Part shown: positions 54,765-64,000 of the stretch, piece after piece
How the letters are laid out: every line of letters begins with the position of its first letter
Numbering within the stretch: position 1 is the stretch's first letter
From: Proteles cristata cristata
Taxonomy: Eukaryota > Chordata > Mammalia > Carnivora > Hyaenidae
Assembly (NCBI GenBank): GCA_017311185.1
Contig: JAESUZ010005528.1
Span: 1,364,001-1,428,000 of the forward strand
Direction: 5' to 3'
DNA length: 64,000 nt
Made by a program: the position numbers and the translations under genes
The notes under the pieces: generated by a model
Told to the model about the DNA's origin: nothing
The model's input: the letters and a program-made list of their open reading frames with translations, nothing else
Database searches by the model: none

Positions 54765-56315
54765 AAATATGTTTATTATGGTGTTACTTTATTTTATTCT
54801 AGTTACCACACAGTGCTACGTTGGTTTCAGCTGTACGATATAGTGATTAAACACTTCCATACATCACCCAGTGGTCATCAGGACAAGTGCGCTCCTTAAT
54901 CCCCATGGCTTATTTCACCCAACCCCCCACCCACCTCCCCTCTGGTAATCATTAGCTTTTCTCTACAGGTAGAGTCTGATTCTTGGTTTCTCTTTCTCTC
55001 TTCTGTTTTTCCTTTACTCATTTGTTTGTTTGTTTCTTAACTTCCAGATAGGAGTGAAATCATATGGTATTTGTCTTTTTCCGACTGACTTATTTCACTT
55101 TGCATTATACTCTCTAGCTCCATCCAGGTTGTTGCAAACGGCAAAATTTCATTCTTTTTTTATGACTGAGTAATATTCCATTGTATATAGATGCCACATC
55201 TTCTTTATCCATTCATATGTCAGTGGACACTTGGGCTGCTTCCACAATTTGTCTGTTGTAAATAACCCTGCTATAAACATAAGGGTGCCTGTATCCCTTT
55301 GAATTACTGTTTCTGTATTTTGGGGGTAAATACCCAGTCGTGCAATGGCTGGATCATAGGGTAGTTCTATCTTTAACTTTTTAAGCAACCTCCGTACTGT
55401 TTTAAATAGTGGCTGCACCTATTTGCATAGGGTTTGCATTCCCACCCAGTGCAAGAGGGTCCCCTTTTCTCCACATCCTCACCAACACTTGTTGTTTCTT
55501 GTGTTTTTGATTTTAGCCATCTGATGCAGGTGAGGTAATGTCTCATTATAGTTCAGTTTTCCATTTCCTTGATGAAGAATGATGTGAAGCAATTTTCATG
55601 GGTCTGTTGGCTATTTGAATGCCTTCTCTAAATAAGTGTCTGTTCATGTCTTCTGCCCATTTTTTGGTTGGGTTATTTGTTTCAGGATGTTGAGTTGTAT
55701 AAGTTCTTAATATTTTTTGGATACTAATCTGACCTTTATCAGATATTTCATTTGCAAATATCTTCTCCCCTTCAGTAGGTTGCCTTTTAGTTTTGTTGAT
55801 CGTTTCCTTCACGGTACAGAAGCTTTTCATTTTGATGTAGTACTAATTGTTATTTTTGCTTTTATTTCCCTTGCTTCAGGAGACATATCTAGAAAAATGT
55901 TGCTATGGCTGATGTCAGAAGCTTGAGCTCTATTCTAGGATTTGTATGATTTCAGGTCTCATGTTTAAGCCTTTAATCCATTTTGAATTTATTTTTGAGT
56001 ATCGTTTAAGAAAGTGGTCCAGTTTCATTCTTTTGCATGTTGTTGTCCAGTTTTCCCAACACCATTTGTTGAAGAAACTTTTTCCCATTGGATATGCTTT
56101 CCTGCTTTGTTGAAAATTAATTGACCATACAGTTGTGGGCTTATTTCTGGGTTTTCTATTCTGTTCTATTGATTTATGTGTCTATTTTTGTGCCAGTACC
56201 ATGCTGTTTTGATTACTACAGCTTTGTAATATAACTAGAAGTCTGAAATTGTGATATCTCCACCTTTGCTTTTCTTTTCCAAATTATTCTGGCTATTTGG
56301 GGTCTATTTTTAGTG
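54765..56315 (-). mobile_element. Carnivore L1, 5'-truncated: ORF2 C-terminus and 3' UTR, minus strand
   Basis: Minus-strand copy about 1.55 kb long. The 3' UTR complement (54780-55000) reads 'gtttcagctgtacgatatagtg...cacccagtggtcatcaggacaagtgc'. The ORF2 C-terminus is readable on the minus strand at 55149-55418 (...KQPKCPLTYEWIKKMWHLYT..MEYYSVIKK), ending at the usual ORF2 stop. Upstream ORF2 lies at 55546-55830 (...[19 protein letters not shown]...) in a different phase, so there is at least one frameshift around 55450-55540. Further ORF2/RNase-H-side sequence reaches 56312. ORF2 encodes the L1 endonuclease/reverse transcriptase; here only the non-catalytic C-terminal part remains, so the copy is dead. 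Confidence 0.95.
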
Positions 56316-56389
56316 TGAAGAATTGGAAACATTCTAAACATTTCAAAGAATGGAATTACTTAAGAAGCGTGTGTGTAGATTTGTCTCAT

Positions 56390-56500
56390 TTTTCCTAAAC
56401 AGTCCAACTGTGGCAAAATATTTAATGGCATCAAGAATGTCCAAGATTTACTGTTGAGTGAGGAAAAAAATATGTTACAAAGTGAATGTATACTATTATC
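56390..56500 (+). mobile_element. Old L1 3'-region fragment, plus strand
   Basis: 'ccaagatttactgttgagtgaggaaaaaaatatgttacaaagtgaatgtatactattat' is the L1 'agatatattgttaagtgaaaaaagcaagttacaaaacagtatgtatagtat' segment, diverged. Confidence 0.65.
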
Positions 56501-56501
56501 C

Positions 56502-56972
56502 TGTCGTAGGCAGAACAATGCCCCTCTCCTACCCAGATATTTCCATATTCTTATCACCGGAACCTGTGAATATGTTAGGCTAGATGGCAATTGAGGCCTT
56601 ACAAATGTGATGAAGTTTAAGGACACTGAGGTAAAGTTACTTTATCCAGGAGGATCAGATCTAACCACATGAGTCTTTTGAAACAGAGAATCTCGAGGAA
56701 GGGTCAGAGAGACGTAACTTTACTAGTTTTGAAGATTAACCATGGCAAATAGAAGCCACAGAATTCAGGAAGCATCTGGAAACTGGAAAGGCAAATAAAT
56801 GGATTCTGCTTAGAGCCTCTGGAAGGAACATAGCCCGCTAACACCCCGATTTTGGCTCAATGAGACCTATGTCCGACTTCCGAAAAACACAACTGTGACA
56901 TAATAAATCTGTGTTAAGTCATTAAGCTTGTGATAATTCGTCCACATTTGCAAGAGAAAACTAATATGTGTC
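56502..56972 (+). mobile_element. MLT1-like MaLR LTR, plus strand
   Basis: 'tgtcgtaggcagaacaatgcccctc', 'accggaacctgtgaatatgttaggctagatggcaa', 'atgtgatgaagtttaaggac', 'aagccacagaattcagg', 'ggattctgcttagagcctctggaaggaacatagcccgctaacaccccgattttggctcaatgagacc', 'taataaatctgtgttaagtcattaagcttgtgataattcg', 'agaaaactaatat' follow the MLT1-type LTR along its whole length, with its AATAAA at 56902-56907. Confidence 0.9.
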
Positions 56973-58154
56973 CCAATTTTGTTGAATAACATATGTGTAT
57001 TTTATATTAAGACATGAGGAGGGCTTTATTTGGCCATATGTTAGCAGTGGTCCTCTCAGAAATTGTGGACATTTTTATTTAGAGGCGTATTTCAAAGGTT
57101 GTTTTGAATATTTACAAATAGGATGCTTTAAGTTTTAAATTGAATTATATATTTTTTAAATGTAAAAACACAACAACCCTTATGTAAGCAATAATAATTG
57201 TGAAATATTATTCCTAAGTGCAAAAGCCACATTTTTCAAATTACTCACTTCGTCTTTCAACAGGTACTTACTAAGACCTCCTAAGAGAACTAAATTAAAC
57301 AAGCATATGTTTTGTTTTCTAAAAAAAGGAAAGTGAAATTGCAAGTGAATCACATAGTCTGTGCTGTGTCTCACTTTGAGGGGCTGAGACATCAGACTCG
57401 TTTTGGGAGCAACAGGTGCTCAGAGTATGCCCTTGGGTGGGGGTGAGGGACGCACCAGCGTCGTCTCCCCACAGTCCTCTCTCCAGATCAGCAAGTACAT
57501 TTTTCAGGCGGCTGCTTGTGTTAACAATAAATGTTTATTCTGAGGGAACAGCACAGTTCTACAGAGATGCCCCAGATAATAAAAACTATGATATCTTATT
57601 GGTGTGTTTCCATCGCTAATGTGCTTATACATAGATCTCATGTGATCATAGTCCAGACACTTAGGACAGAGCCACACATCATAGGATAACTTTGTGTGGG
57701 AAATAAGAGCAAATTGTTACTTCATCCTCCCTACCATGTTTGCTTCCATACCAAGGAAATCCAACAGATGGGCTTGGCTCAAGAAGGCCGTGATGCCGAG
57801 AAGGAATGGCCAGTCATATCAATAATTGGGTGCCCACTAAGTGTCCTGCAGGAACCGTGTGCGGCACTTGCGTGTGTTGATAGTCTTTATGATTAAGGAG
57901 CTTTTATCCTGAGGACAATATAAGTGAGTGAAAATAAATAAATATGTATCTAAATCAAAGTATACCAAAAAATATATAATTTTATTCCTCCTGGGCTTAT
58001 TTGAGAGATGCTCAGAAATCCTCCATCCCTATCCCCCAAATCCTTCCCCCGCTAACTTCATAGGTCTTCACTGTCTGGTCATGTGGCTCAGTTTTCTGTC
58101 ACTATGCAAGTATTTCCACAGAGGAGGCCCTTGGGGCCACGGACATCATCTACA
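56973..58154. other. Non-coding stretch, no gene seen
   Basis: About 1.2 kb. No repeat named, apart from a weak 'attgggtgcccactaagtgtcctgc' motif near 57820-57850 (MIR/L2-like). Short frames only. Confidence 0.5.
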
Positions 58155-58375
58155 CTAACGGTTCTCAAAGTCTGGTCTCTGGACCAGCAGCATTAGCATC
58201 ACTGAGATTCACTAGAAATACAAAGTGTTGGGCCCCATTAGTTCTGAATTGGACTCACTGCATCAAAAACTTGGGAGCTGGGAGAAAGGAGGACTGTGGT
58301 GGTCTGTGATTCTTTCCCAAGTCCTACAGGTGATTCCGATGTACCCCCTGAAGTTTAAGACGCCTTAATATACAA
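58155..58375 (+). mobile_element. MER5A-like hAT remnant, plus strand
   Basis: 'ctaacggttctcaaagtctggtctctggaccagcagcattagcatcactgagattcactagaaatacaaagtgttgggccccattag...attggactcactgcatcaaaaacttgggagctggg' then 'cctacaggtgattccgatgtaccccctgaagtttaagac' is the MER5A order, with a ~50-bp insertion in the middle. Confidence 0.82.
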
Positions 58376-58559
58376 ATTAACACAATCACAGGATTATACT
58401 TTTAAAAATATAATCATTTGGGTCCAGTGACCCTCTCCCCTTTCAGGGGTGCTCCATTTTATCAGCAGGGGTCCGTGCTGAGACAAAGATTTCTGTCCAT
58501 GGACTCATGGAGTGTGCGCAGAAGAAGCTGCCAACGGGAAGGGAAGCTGAAGAAGCCAA

Positions 58560-58723
58560 GCTAAGGGATAATCCCAAAAGGCTCCTCCAGGAGCTCTGGG
58601 GTGTAGCCTTCAGAGTTGTCCCAACCTGAGGCAGAGGAGCCGGACATTCCTGCTCCCATGCCTGTCTTGTTCCTGGGGCGGAGGGCTGCCCCAGCGGAAG
58701 AACTCCTTGGCATCTGCAGTTCT
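58560..58723 (-). other. Candidate terminal exon (unproven), minus strand
   Basis: On the minus strand, a pyrimidine-rich CTCTTTTATCTTCCAG is followed by a GC-richer segment starting at 58723. The acceptor AG is the complement of 58724-58725. Downstream frames are open for 37, 53 and about 90 codons. The 53-codon frame ends ...PELLEEPFGIIP and the 37-codon frame begins RTADAKEFFRWGSPPP. None matches a protein I can name. There is no evident poly(A) signal pair or upstream exon in the window. It could be a real exon of a gene extending off-window, a relic, or chance. Confidence 0.25.
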
Positions 58724-58864
58724 CTGGAAGATAAAAGAGCGGAGAGATGCAATGTGAGAAGAAACATCAATGGATCCCAACGAGCAGGGTTTTACGTACA
58801 TGTGTCTGGGCTTCATGGGCACAACCTCAAAGCCACAAAAACAATAATAATGCTAATTACAACA

Positions 58865-59105
58865 ATCCTGATAACAACAGCTCACATGTATAAGGCACTT
58901 AATATGTGCCAACACTGTTCACTGTCCTCCATATTTATGAGCTCATTTAACCTATACAACAATGTTGTGCGGAAAGTACTATTATTATCCCTTTTCTGCA
59001 CAGAGAACTCTGAGACACAGAGTAGTCCGGTAACATAGTAAATGGATAAGCTGGGATTGGAAACTAAGTAGAATTCATTTTACTGCCTGAGTCTGAAGTC
59101 AGGCG
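58865..59105 (-). mobile_element. MIR remnant, minus strand
   Basis: 'gtataaggcacttaatatgtgcc...atttatgagctcatttaacctatacaacaatgttgtgcggaaagtactattattatcccttttctgcacagagaactctgagacacagagtag...taaatggataagctgggattggaa' is an almost full-length antisense MIR. Confidence 0.85.
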
Positions 59106-59642
59106 AGCAACTTGAATTGTGTATGCTTCAAACATGGGTAAGTCGTGGCACTGATATAGAGGAAGAATATGAATAGAATTTAAAGAAGAAGTAAATAGAT
59201 GAGTTGAATCCAATTAAGTGGAGATGTAAAAAAATAGGTAACGTGGAAAGTGAGTGCAGGAGACGTGGGGGGTGAACTGAGAGGGGAGAAGAAGGAACCA
59301 CCATCCTGGTGGGTGTGAGCTGTGGGAAAGGACATCTGCATCTCAGATAGAAACTTCTTAAGTCATTAAAAACCTCAGCCAGCTGAGAGTACAAGCTCAA
59401 GAATTGTTTGAAGATGTTACCCTAAATGTTTTGGTCCAGCATAATTGTTTAACTCATTGGTAGCATCTTCAAAATAGGGAAGATTCAGAATTAGGTATAG
59501 AAATATTTAAGAGAATCCCAGCCATGAGGCTAATAGTTTGTTTTAAATTTGTGCATATGTGATGCTTGAGTATTTCTATTAATCAGGAAAATTTGGTCTA
59601 TTAACATAATAAGTTAGACTTCTATTTCTAATTCTAAACTTA
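59106..59642. other. Non-coding stretch, no gene seen
   Basis: Unique-looking DNA. The 90-codon minus-strand frame (59128-59400) is compositional. Confidence 0.5.
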
Positions 59643-59882
59643 GGGGTGCCTGGGTGGCTCAACCTGTTAAATGTCCTACTCGGGTTCAGGCTGTGACCTC
59701 ATGGTTAGTGGGTTCGAGCCCCGCGTCGGGCTCTGTGCTGACAGCTAACTCAGACCCTGGAGCCTGTCTGGATTCTGTGTCTCCTTCTCTCTCTGACCTT
59801 CCCCTGCTTGTGCTGTCTCTCTCTGTCTCTCAAAAATAAATAAAAAACATTAAAATAATTAAACAAAAACAAAAAAACCCCA
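59643..59882 (+). mobile_element. CAN-SINE (felid type), plus strand
   Basis: Head 'ggggtgcctgggtggctcaa', 'gtgggttcgagccccgcgtc', 'ctgtgctgacagctaactcag', TC tract and A/AC-rich tail. The flanking aaactta at 59636-59642 and 59883-59889 is a short target duplication. CpG-containing box retained. Confidence 0.96.
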
Positions 59883-60532
59883 AAACTTAATGTGTAATTT
59901 AGTTATTCGTTTATATTTTGGGTTCTTTTTTACTTGTTAAATCATGTCATTAAAAATACAAAAGAAATATGTTAAATAGTTAACATTCCCACAACGCTTA
60001 TACTATTCTTTATTCTCTACACCAACCCTTTTCCATCTCTAGGAAAAAATGCTATTAAAATTTGGCTTATGTACTTATAGACTTACATTTTTAAATTGAA
60101 ATCTTACTAAGTTATTGTAAATAGTATTAGAACACTAAATACAAATTAAAATCCACCATGAATATATATTTATATTATTGGGTTAATAAGAAACACTTAA
60201 ATACTTAATTGAGGTACTTAAAGGGAAATAGAATATATTAAATTTATAGGCACAATTTAAAATATTTAAATGAGTTTAATTAACAAAGTTTACAAATAGG
60301 GACAAACAATAATTGCAGTGAAATAGTGTGCTTGCTACACTGTTTCTCTTCCCTAAAAACTCTGGAAAACCTTATTTTCCAGGCCTGCTCAAGGTTCAGT
60401 TGGGATCTTCTCATTGAATTTTTGCCTATGGGGCCATGTTGCTTTAGTTTAAGATAGTTAAGAGCAGGGGTGAGTAGAAGGAAAGCACTCTTAAGATAGC
60501 AGAGTTGGGAAAAGAAAGCAGCCAACAGGCAT
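59883..60532. other. AT-rich non-coding stretch
   Basis: No repeat or gene recognised. The 102-codon minus-strand frame at 60280-60588 runs into an L1 tail. Confidence 0.5.
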
Positions 60533-60665
60533 GAAGGAGGGCACTTGTTGGGATGAGCATTGGGTGTCGTATGTAAGTGATGAATCACTGGGTCCTATTC
60601 CTGAAGCCAAGACTATACTGTATGTTAACTAATTTGAATCTAAACACAAAATTAAAAGAAAGGAA
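60533..60665 (+). mobile_element. Carnivore L1 3' terminal fragment, plus strand
   Basis: 'ggagggcacttgttgggatgagcattgggtgtcgtatgtaagtgatgaatcactgggtcctattcctgaagccaagactatactgtatgttaactaatttgaatctaaa', sense carnivore L1 3' UTR with an A-rich end. Confidence 0.92.
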
Positions 60666-60774
60666 AAAGACAAAGAAAGCAGCCAGATGTTTTATGAACC
60701 ACAGGAGGCATGACCAGGAAACCCACCTTACCTGGATCAGGTTTTGACTCAAGTGAAAAATATACCTTTGTTGG

Positions 60775-60915
60775 AATTAAGCATGAAGGAAAATACTCAG
60801 TATCATTAGTCAGAAAGGAAATGCAAATCTAAGCCACAGTGAGATTCTACTGCACACTTACCTGAATGGCTAAGATGAAAAAGATGAATAAACAATGTTG
60901 GGAGGCAAGAGAGCC
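60775..60915 (+). mobile_element. Old L1 ORF2 fragment, plus strand
   Basis: 'cagtatcattagtcagaaaggaaatgcaaatctaagccacagtgagattctactgcacacttacctgaatggctaagatgaaaaagatg...aacaatgttgggaggcaag' is the ORF2-end segment ('tcatcagggaaatgcaaattaaaaccacaatgagatacc'). Confidence 0.85.
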
Positions 60916-60939
60916 AAGGTCAGCTCAATGCAGTGTATG

Positions 60940-61335
60940 GACATTGCTCTTTGTAAACTTTTTAAAAAAGAAAAAGTCTCCTGACTTTTTGAAATCATGA
61001 GATGATCAGAGAAATTTGAATATTACTACCTGCCTGCTAATATTAAATAATTACAGGTAAGTTTTTAATGTGTTCAATGTTATAGTAATCATTAAAAAAA
61101 AAGAATGTTGTGTTTTATGTGTATGAATAAATGTATTGTCTGAACTCTAAAGTATTTACAAATAAATGCATACAATATCTCAGAATTTCTTCAAAATATT
61201 CCAGTTATAAGGAGCAGGAAGAGTAAGATGATATAGAAGAAATAAAACTGGCTGTCTTGGATCATTGCTGAAGGTGGGGAATGATTGAGTAAATGGAGAT
61301 GCATCAGCCTACTGTCTACATTTGTTTGTTTTAAA
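60940..61335 (+). mobile_element. Ancient L1 (L1M/L1ME-like) 3' UTR, plus strand
   Basis: 'gaactctaaagtatttacaaataaatgcatacaatatctcagaatttcttcaaaatattccagt', 'agaagaaataaaactggctgtcttggatcattgctgaaggtggggaatg' and 'gcctactgtctacatttgtttg' follow an old L1 3' UTR ('ggatttgcttcaaaataatccag...gccatgagttgataattgttgaagctgggtgatg...tctacttttgtatatg'). Confidence 0.75.
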
Positions 61336-62567
61336 ATGATTTTAAAAGCAGCCAACAGAAAGAAAAATACAGTTAGGGTGGCTTTGCTTCTGAGTATTTG
61401 GGGAAAATTGCCTTTCTTATCAGGATGAAAAGAGTAAATACACAGAGTTGTTGTTCAATATTACTAGAACACTGACAAGAAAAAAGAATCACTAAAGCCT
61501 TTTATTAAGCCTTTTCCAGGAGACAGTGTTATGGTTTTTGATTTGGCCACATAGCAATAGCAGTCAGGGTTCTTGGACCAGGGAACTAGTTAAATGGCAC
61601 CCGGCAAAAGAAAATGCCCATTACGATGTCAGAGCTCCATCTCTGCAGCTGAGCAGTGGTGAATGTGGAGTGTCTGCATCTGTTCTTCTAGGAGCCCACC
61701 CCCTACTTCATATCCGAATCTGTAGGAGAGATTTCGAATGGGTAATTGGAAAACACTTCCAATTCTAGCCTCTACACCACATCTCATTTTTATGCCTGAA
61801 GTCTCAACTGTTTTGCAAATAAATTGTAATTCATTCACTGTCTTCTTAGGGAGAAAAGGAATTGGCTTCTTAAAAGTGGGGCATTAAATCTGCTCAGGTG
61901 CAAGAAGAGGGAACACACAGGCAACATGGGGCACGGATATTCCTCGTCGGTTCCAGAAGAGGAGGGAGGCAGGTCTTGATTGTCTGGACTAATGATTACA
62001 ACAGCGTTCTTAAGAGGTTCAGCCCACACTCAGAGGTCAACTAATTGCCATTGTCTGATGAGTTCTATCTCTTTCCAAAATTGAGCTGGAGATATTAACT
62101 CTCTTCAGGCAATTAAGTAGGTATTCATATGAGAAAAAAGTCTCCATCAGCATTCAGTTCAACAGAACACACACATCAACTCAAACCATCTCTGTCTGTG
62201 AATGAGACACCCCACTTTGTCCCTTCTTTATTTCAAGCTCCTATACACAGTGGTTTCAATCTGTCAGGGCTAGTGTTTTCTACTTGCGCCTTTCCCCCGA
62301 AGGATCAACCATACAACAGTAGTAAGGAGTGAAAAATAATCATAGAATTTTATGTTTGAAGATATAAAAATCACGTAATCTAACATCCCCCAAAGTGTTT
62401 TCCATGAGACGTTTATTGGTCTTGAGATGGGGGTGGGGAAAGATAGAAAAGCACACATCAAATAAATTTAGAACTCTTATGTTAGTATGTGAATTGTGCC
62501 CAGTAAATTGCTAGAAGAGGCACAGATCATGTATTCTCTCAATTTTATTTGATCACATACATCTTTT
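61336..62567. other. Non-coding stretch, no gene seen
   Basis: About 1.2 kb with no named repeat. Frames at 61526-62029 on both strands overlap and lack motifs. Confidence 0.5.
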
Positions 62568-62787
62568 TAAAATTTTTGTATTATTTATTTTTGAGAGAGA
62601 GATAGAGAGAGAGACAGATTGAGCAGGGGAGGGTCAAAGAGAGAGGGAGACACAGAATCCAAAGGCAGTCTCCAGGCTCTGAGCTATCTGTCAGCACAGA
62701 GCCCAACACGGGGCTCGAACCCATGCACTGTGAAATCATGACCTGAGCTGAAGTTGGATGCTTTACTGACAGCCACCGAGGGGCCCC
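62568..62787 (-). mobile_element. CAN-SINE (felid type), minus strand
   Basis: Tail, (GA)n tract, 'ggctctgagctatctgtcagcacagagccc' (4-base insertion), 'ggggctcgaacccatgcact' and a reversed head ending 'cagccaccgaggggccc'. Flanks catacatcttttt (62555) and catgtgtcttttt (62788) may be a diverged target duplication. Its head faces the next SINE 31 bp away. Confidence 0.96.
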
Positions 62788-62818
62788 ATGTGTCTTTTTT
62801 TTTTAAAGAGCCCAATAG

Positions 62819-63025
62819 CGGGGCACCTGGGTGGCTTAGTCGGTTAAGCTTCCAACTTCAGCGCAGGTCATGATCTCATGGTTTGTGAGTTCGAGCCCCG
62901 TGTTGGGCTCAGTGCTGACACCTCAGAGCCTGGAGCCTTCTTCAGATCCTGTGTCTCCCTGTCTCTCTGCCCCTCCCATGATCATGCTCTGTCTCTCAAT
63001 AATAAAAAATGTTAAAAAAAATAGC
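62819..63025 (+). mobile_element. CAN-SINE (felid type), plus strand
   Basis: Near-complete copy: 'ggggcacctgggtggcttag', 'ttcgagccccgtgttgggctcagtgctgacacctcagagcc', TC tract and tail. A 15-bp duplication with one mismatch, taaagagSccaatag, lies at 62804-62818 and 63026-63040. Confidence 0.97.
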
Positions 63026-63040
63026 TAAAGAGGCCAATAG

Positions 63041-63524
63041 TTTCTGAAAAACATGGACTCTGATTCAATCCCTTATTTTAGAAATGATGGGCCCAAGGAC
63101 CAGAGAGACTTTGTGTCTTTTCTGAGGACACAGGGCAAACCCACCTTGGAATGGGAGGCTGTCACCACTTTCACCCCCCGTGTCAGAGTACTTCCCACTA
63201 CGTGATGCCCACATCACAATAGTAACTGACACTCAGAAATAGTACCTCTTAGGCTGGTGCATTGATCACTGGATTTTAGCCTCACCACAGAAATTTTATT
63301 TCTTCTTATAGGTAAAGGAAAAGGAAGCCAGATAAGGTAAAGTCTTCTTCATATGTATCTCAGGTCTTTGGGAGGAGGCCAAGATAAAGACAATGTTGAG
63401 TTTAGCGCAAGCCACCACTCATAGTAGAGGCATGACCACTTAGTAAAATGGTCATTTCACTTCTTAAGTCTTTAAGTACCCTGTGTGGGAGCTTTTTTCT
63501 AATAAGTGCCCTCAGCGTGCAAGC
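63041..63524. other. Non-coding stretch, no gene seen
   Basis: The first part (63060-63130: 'ttattttagaaatgatgggcccaaggaccagagagactttgtgtctt') is weakly like an antisense MIR core. Nothing else recognised. Confidence 0.45.
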
Positions 63525-63710
63525 AAATCAAATCCGTCTCCCATTCCAACTCTTCTACTGACTCACTGTGTAACCCCGGGCACATTATGTAAGATTTCCA
63601 GGCCCTGGATTTCCCTATCTGTTAATGGATTCCTATAGTTGCTCTGAGGATTACATGAGCTAATATATGTAGAAAGAGACCTGGCACAGAATAAGCATCA
63701 CATGTGCTGG
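63525..63710 (+). mobile_element. MIR remnant, plus strand
   Basis: 'actcttctactgactcactgtgtaaccccgggcacattatgtaagatttccaggccctggatttccctatctgttaatgga...gctctgaggattacatgagctaatatatgtagaaagagacctggcacagaataagc' is a near full-length sense MIR. Confidence 0.88.
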
Positions 63711-64000
63711 AAACCCCTAGGGCATGAAACTATAGTCTAATCCAGAGTTGACCCCCAATTTACCATGTGATCCCCCAGAAGGCAAAATGAAAGACCATTC
63801 CTATCCATTTATGTGCAGTACACAGTCTTAACTAACAGGACTGCAGAAACTGAGCACCAGCTAGCAGAAAGGAGAATTGTCTCAGGAATGTAATAGGAAG
63901 TTAACTATCTGTGAATAATCAGAATGACTCTCACAAACCTTCAGACAGATATTTGGAGTTCATTTTTAATTTTTTCTTGAATGTTTTTGGCAGAACCTTC
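63711..64000. other. Non-coding stretch to the window end
   Basis: About 290 bp of unique-looking DNA with no recognised feature. Confidence 0.5.

Noticed and set aside
55149..55830. Frames on the minus strand as a functional reverse transcriptase gene
   Set aside because: They are the frameshifted C-terminal end of L1 ORF2. The catalytic domains are absent from this copy.
58616..59038. 140-codon plus-strand frame
   Set aside because: Its second half runs through an antisense MIR and its first half overlaps the candidate minus-strand exon. No domain recognised.
1..64000. CRISPR array, operon, phage or other microbial system
   Set aside because: The sequence is mammalian nuclear DNA. The repeats present are retroelements and microsatellites; no regularly spaced short repeats or bacterial-type genes occur.

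Overview
This window is ordinary mammalian nuclear DNA from a carnivore, most likely a felid. The main evidence is about two dozen copies of a tRNA-Lys-derived CAN-SINE. These have a head around GCCTGGGTGGCTCAGTCGG, a conserved GTGCTGACAGCTCAGAGCC body, a (TC)n stretch and an A-rich tail, which is the form that dominates cat-family genomes. Carnivore-type L1 3' ends, very old L1M/MIR/MER5-like debris and a few LTRs complete the repeat content. Base composition is AT-rich with few CpGs.

I find no protein-coding gene that I can support. Every long open frame either sits in a repeat (SINE heads repeatedly encode a 'MAQSV...' peptide, and the end of L1 ORF2 lies on the minus strand near 55.1-55.9 kb) or has a length expected by chance in 64 kb. 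One possible terminal exon (minus strand, about 58.56-58.72 kb) has a good splice-acceptor-like sequence but no recognisable protein. The window therefore reads as intergenic or deep intronic DNA.

Layout. 0-8 kb: unique DNA with SINEs, including a minus/plus/plus cluster at 2.6-3.3 kb. 8-14 kb: repeat-poor unique DNA with MIR traces. 14-21 kb: MER5A-like pieces, SINEs and an L1M fragment. 22-24 kb: an L1M 3' end and a 136-bp inverted repeat around an LTR-like remnant. 24.8-25.4 kb: tandem SINEs next to a perfect palindrome. 26-32 kb: an L1ME-like 3' end and an L1 with the inverted/sense arrangement of twin priming. 34-41 kb: several L1 ends, a tandem SINE pair, a CA microsatellite and a short dispersed duplication. 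41-46 kb: mostly unique, with one SINE, a hAT-like remnant and an LTR-like remnant. 46.4-50.5 kb: a long, decayed L1M interrupted by two SINEs. 51-54.3 kb: a cluster of four LTRs in mixed orientation. 54.3-57 kb: tail-to-tail L1s and an MLT1-like LTR. 57-64 kb: unique DNA, MER5A/MIR traces, further L1 ends and a head-to-head SINE pair at 62.6-63.0 kb.

The functional story is mobile-element accumulation. I see no operon-like system, CRISPR array or novel multigene system. Family names below come from memory of consensus sequences and were not checked by a search.
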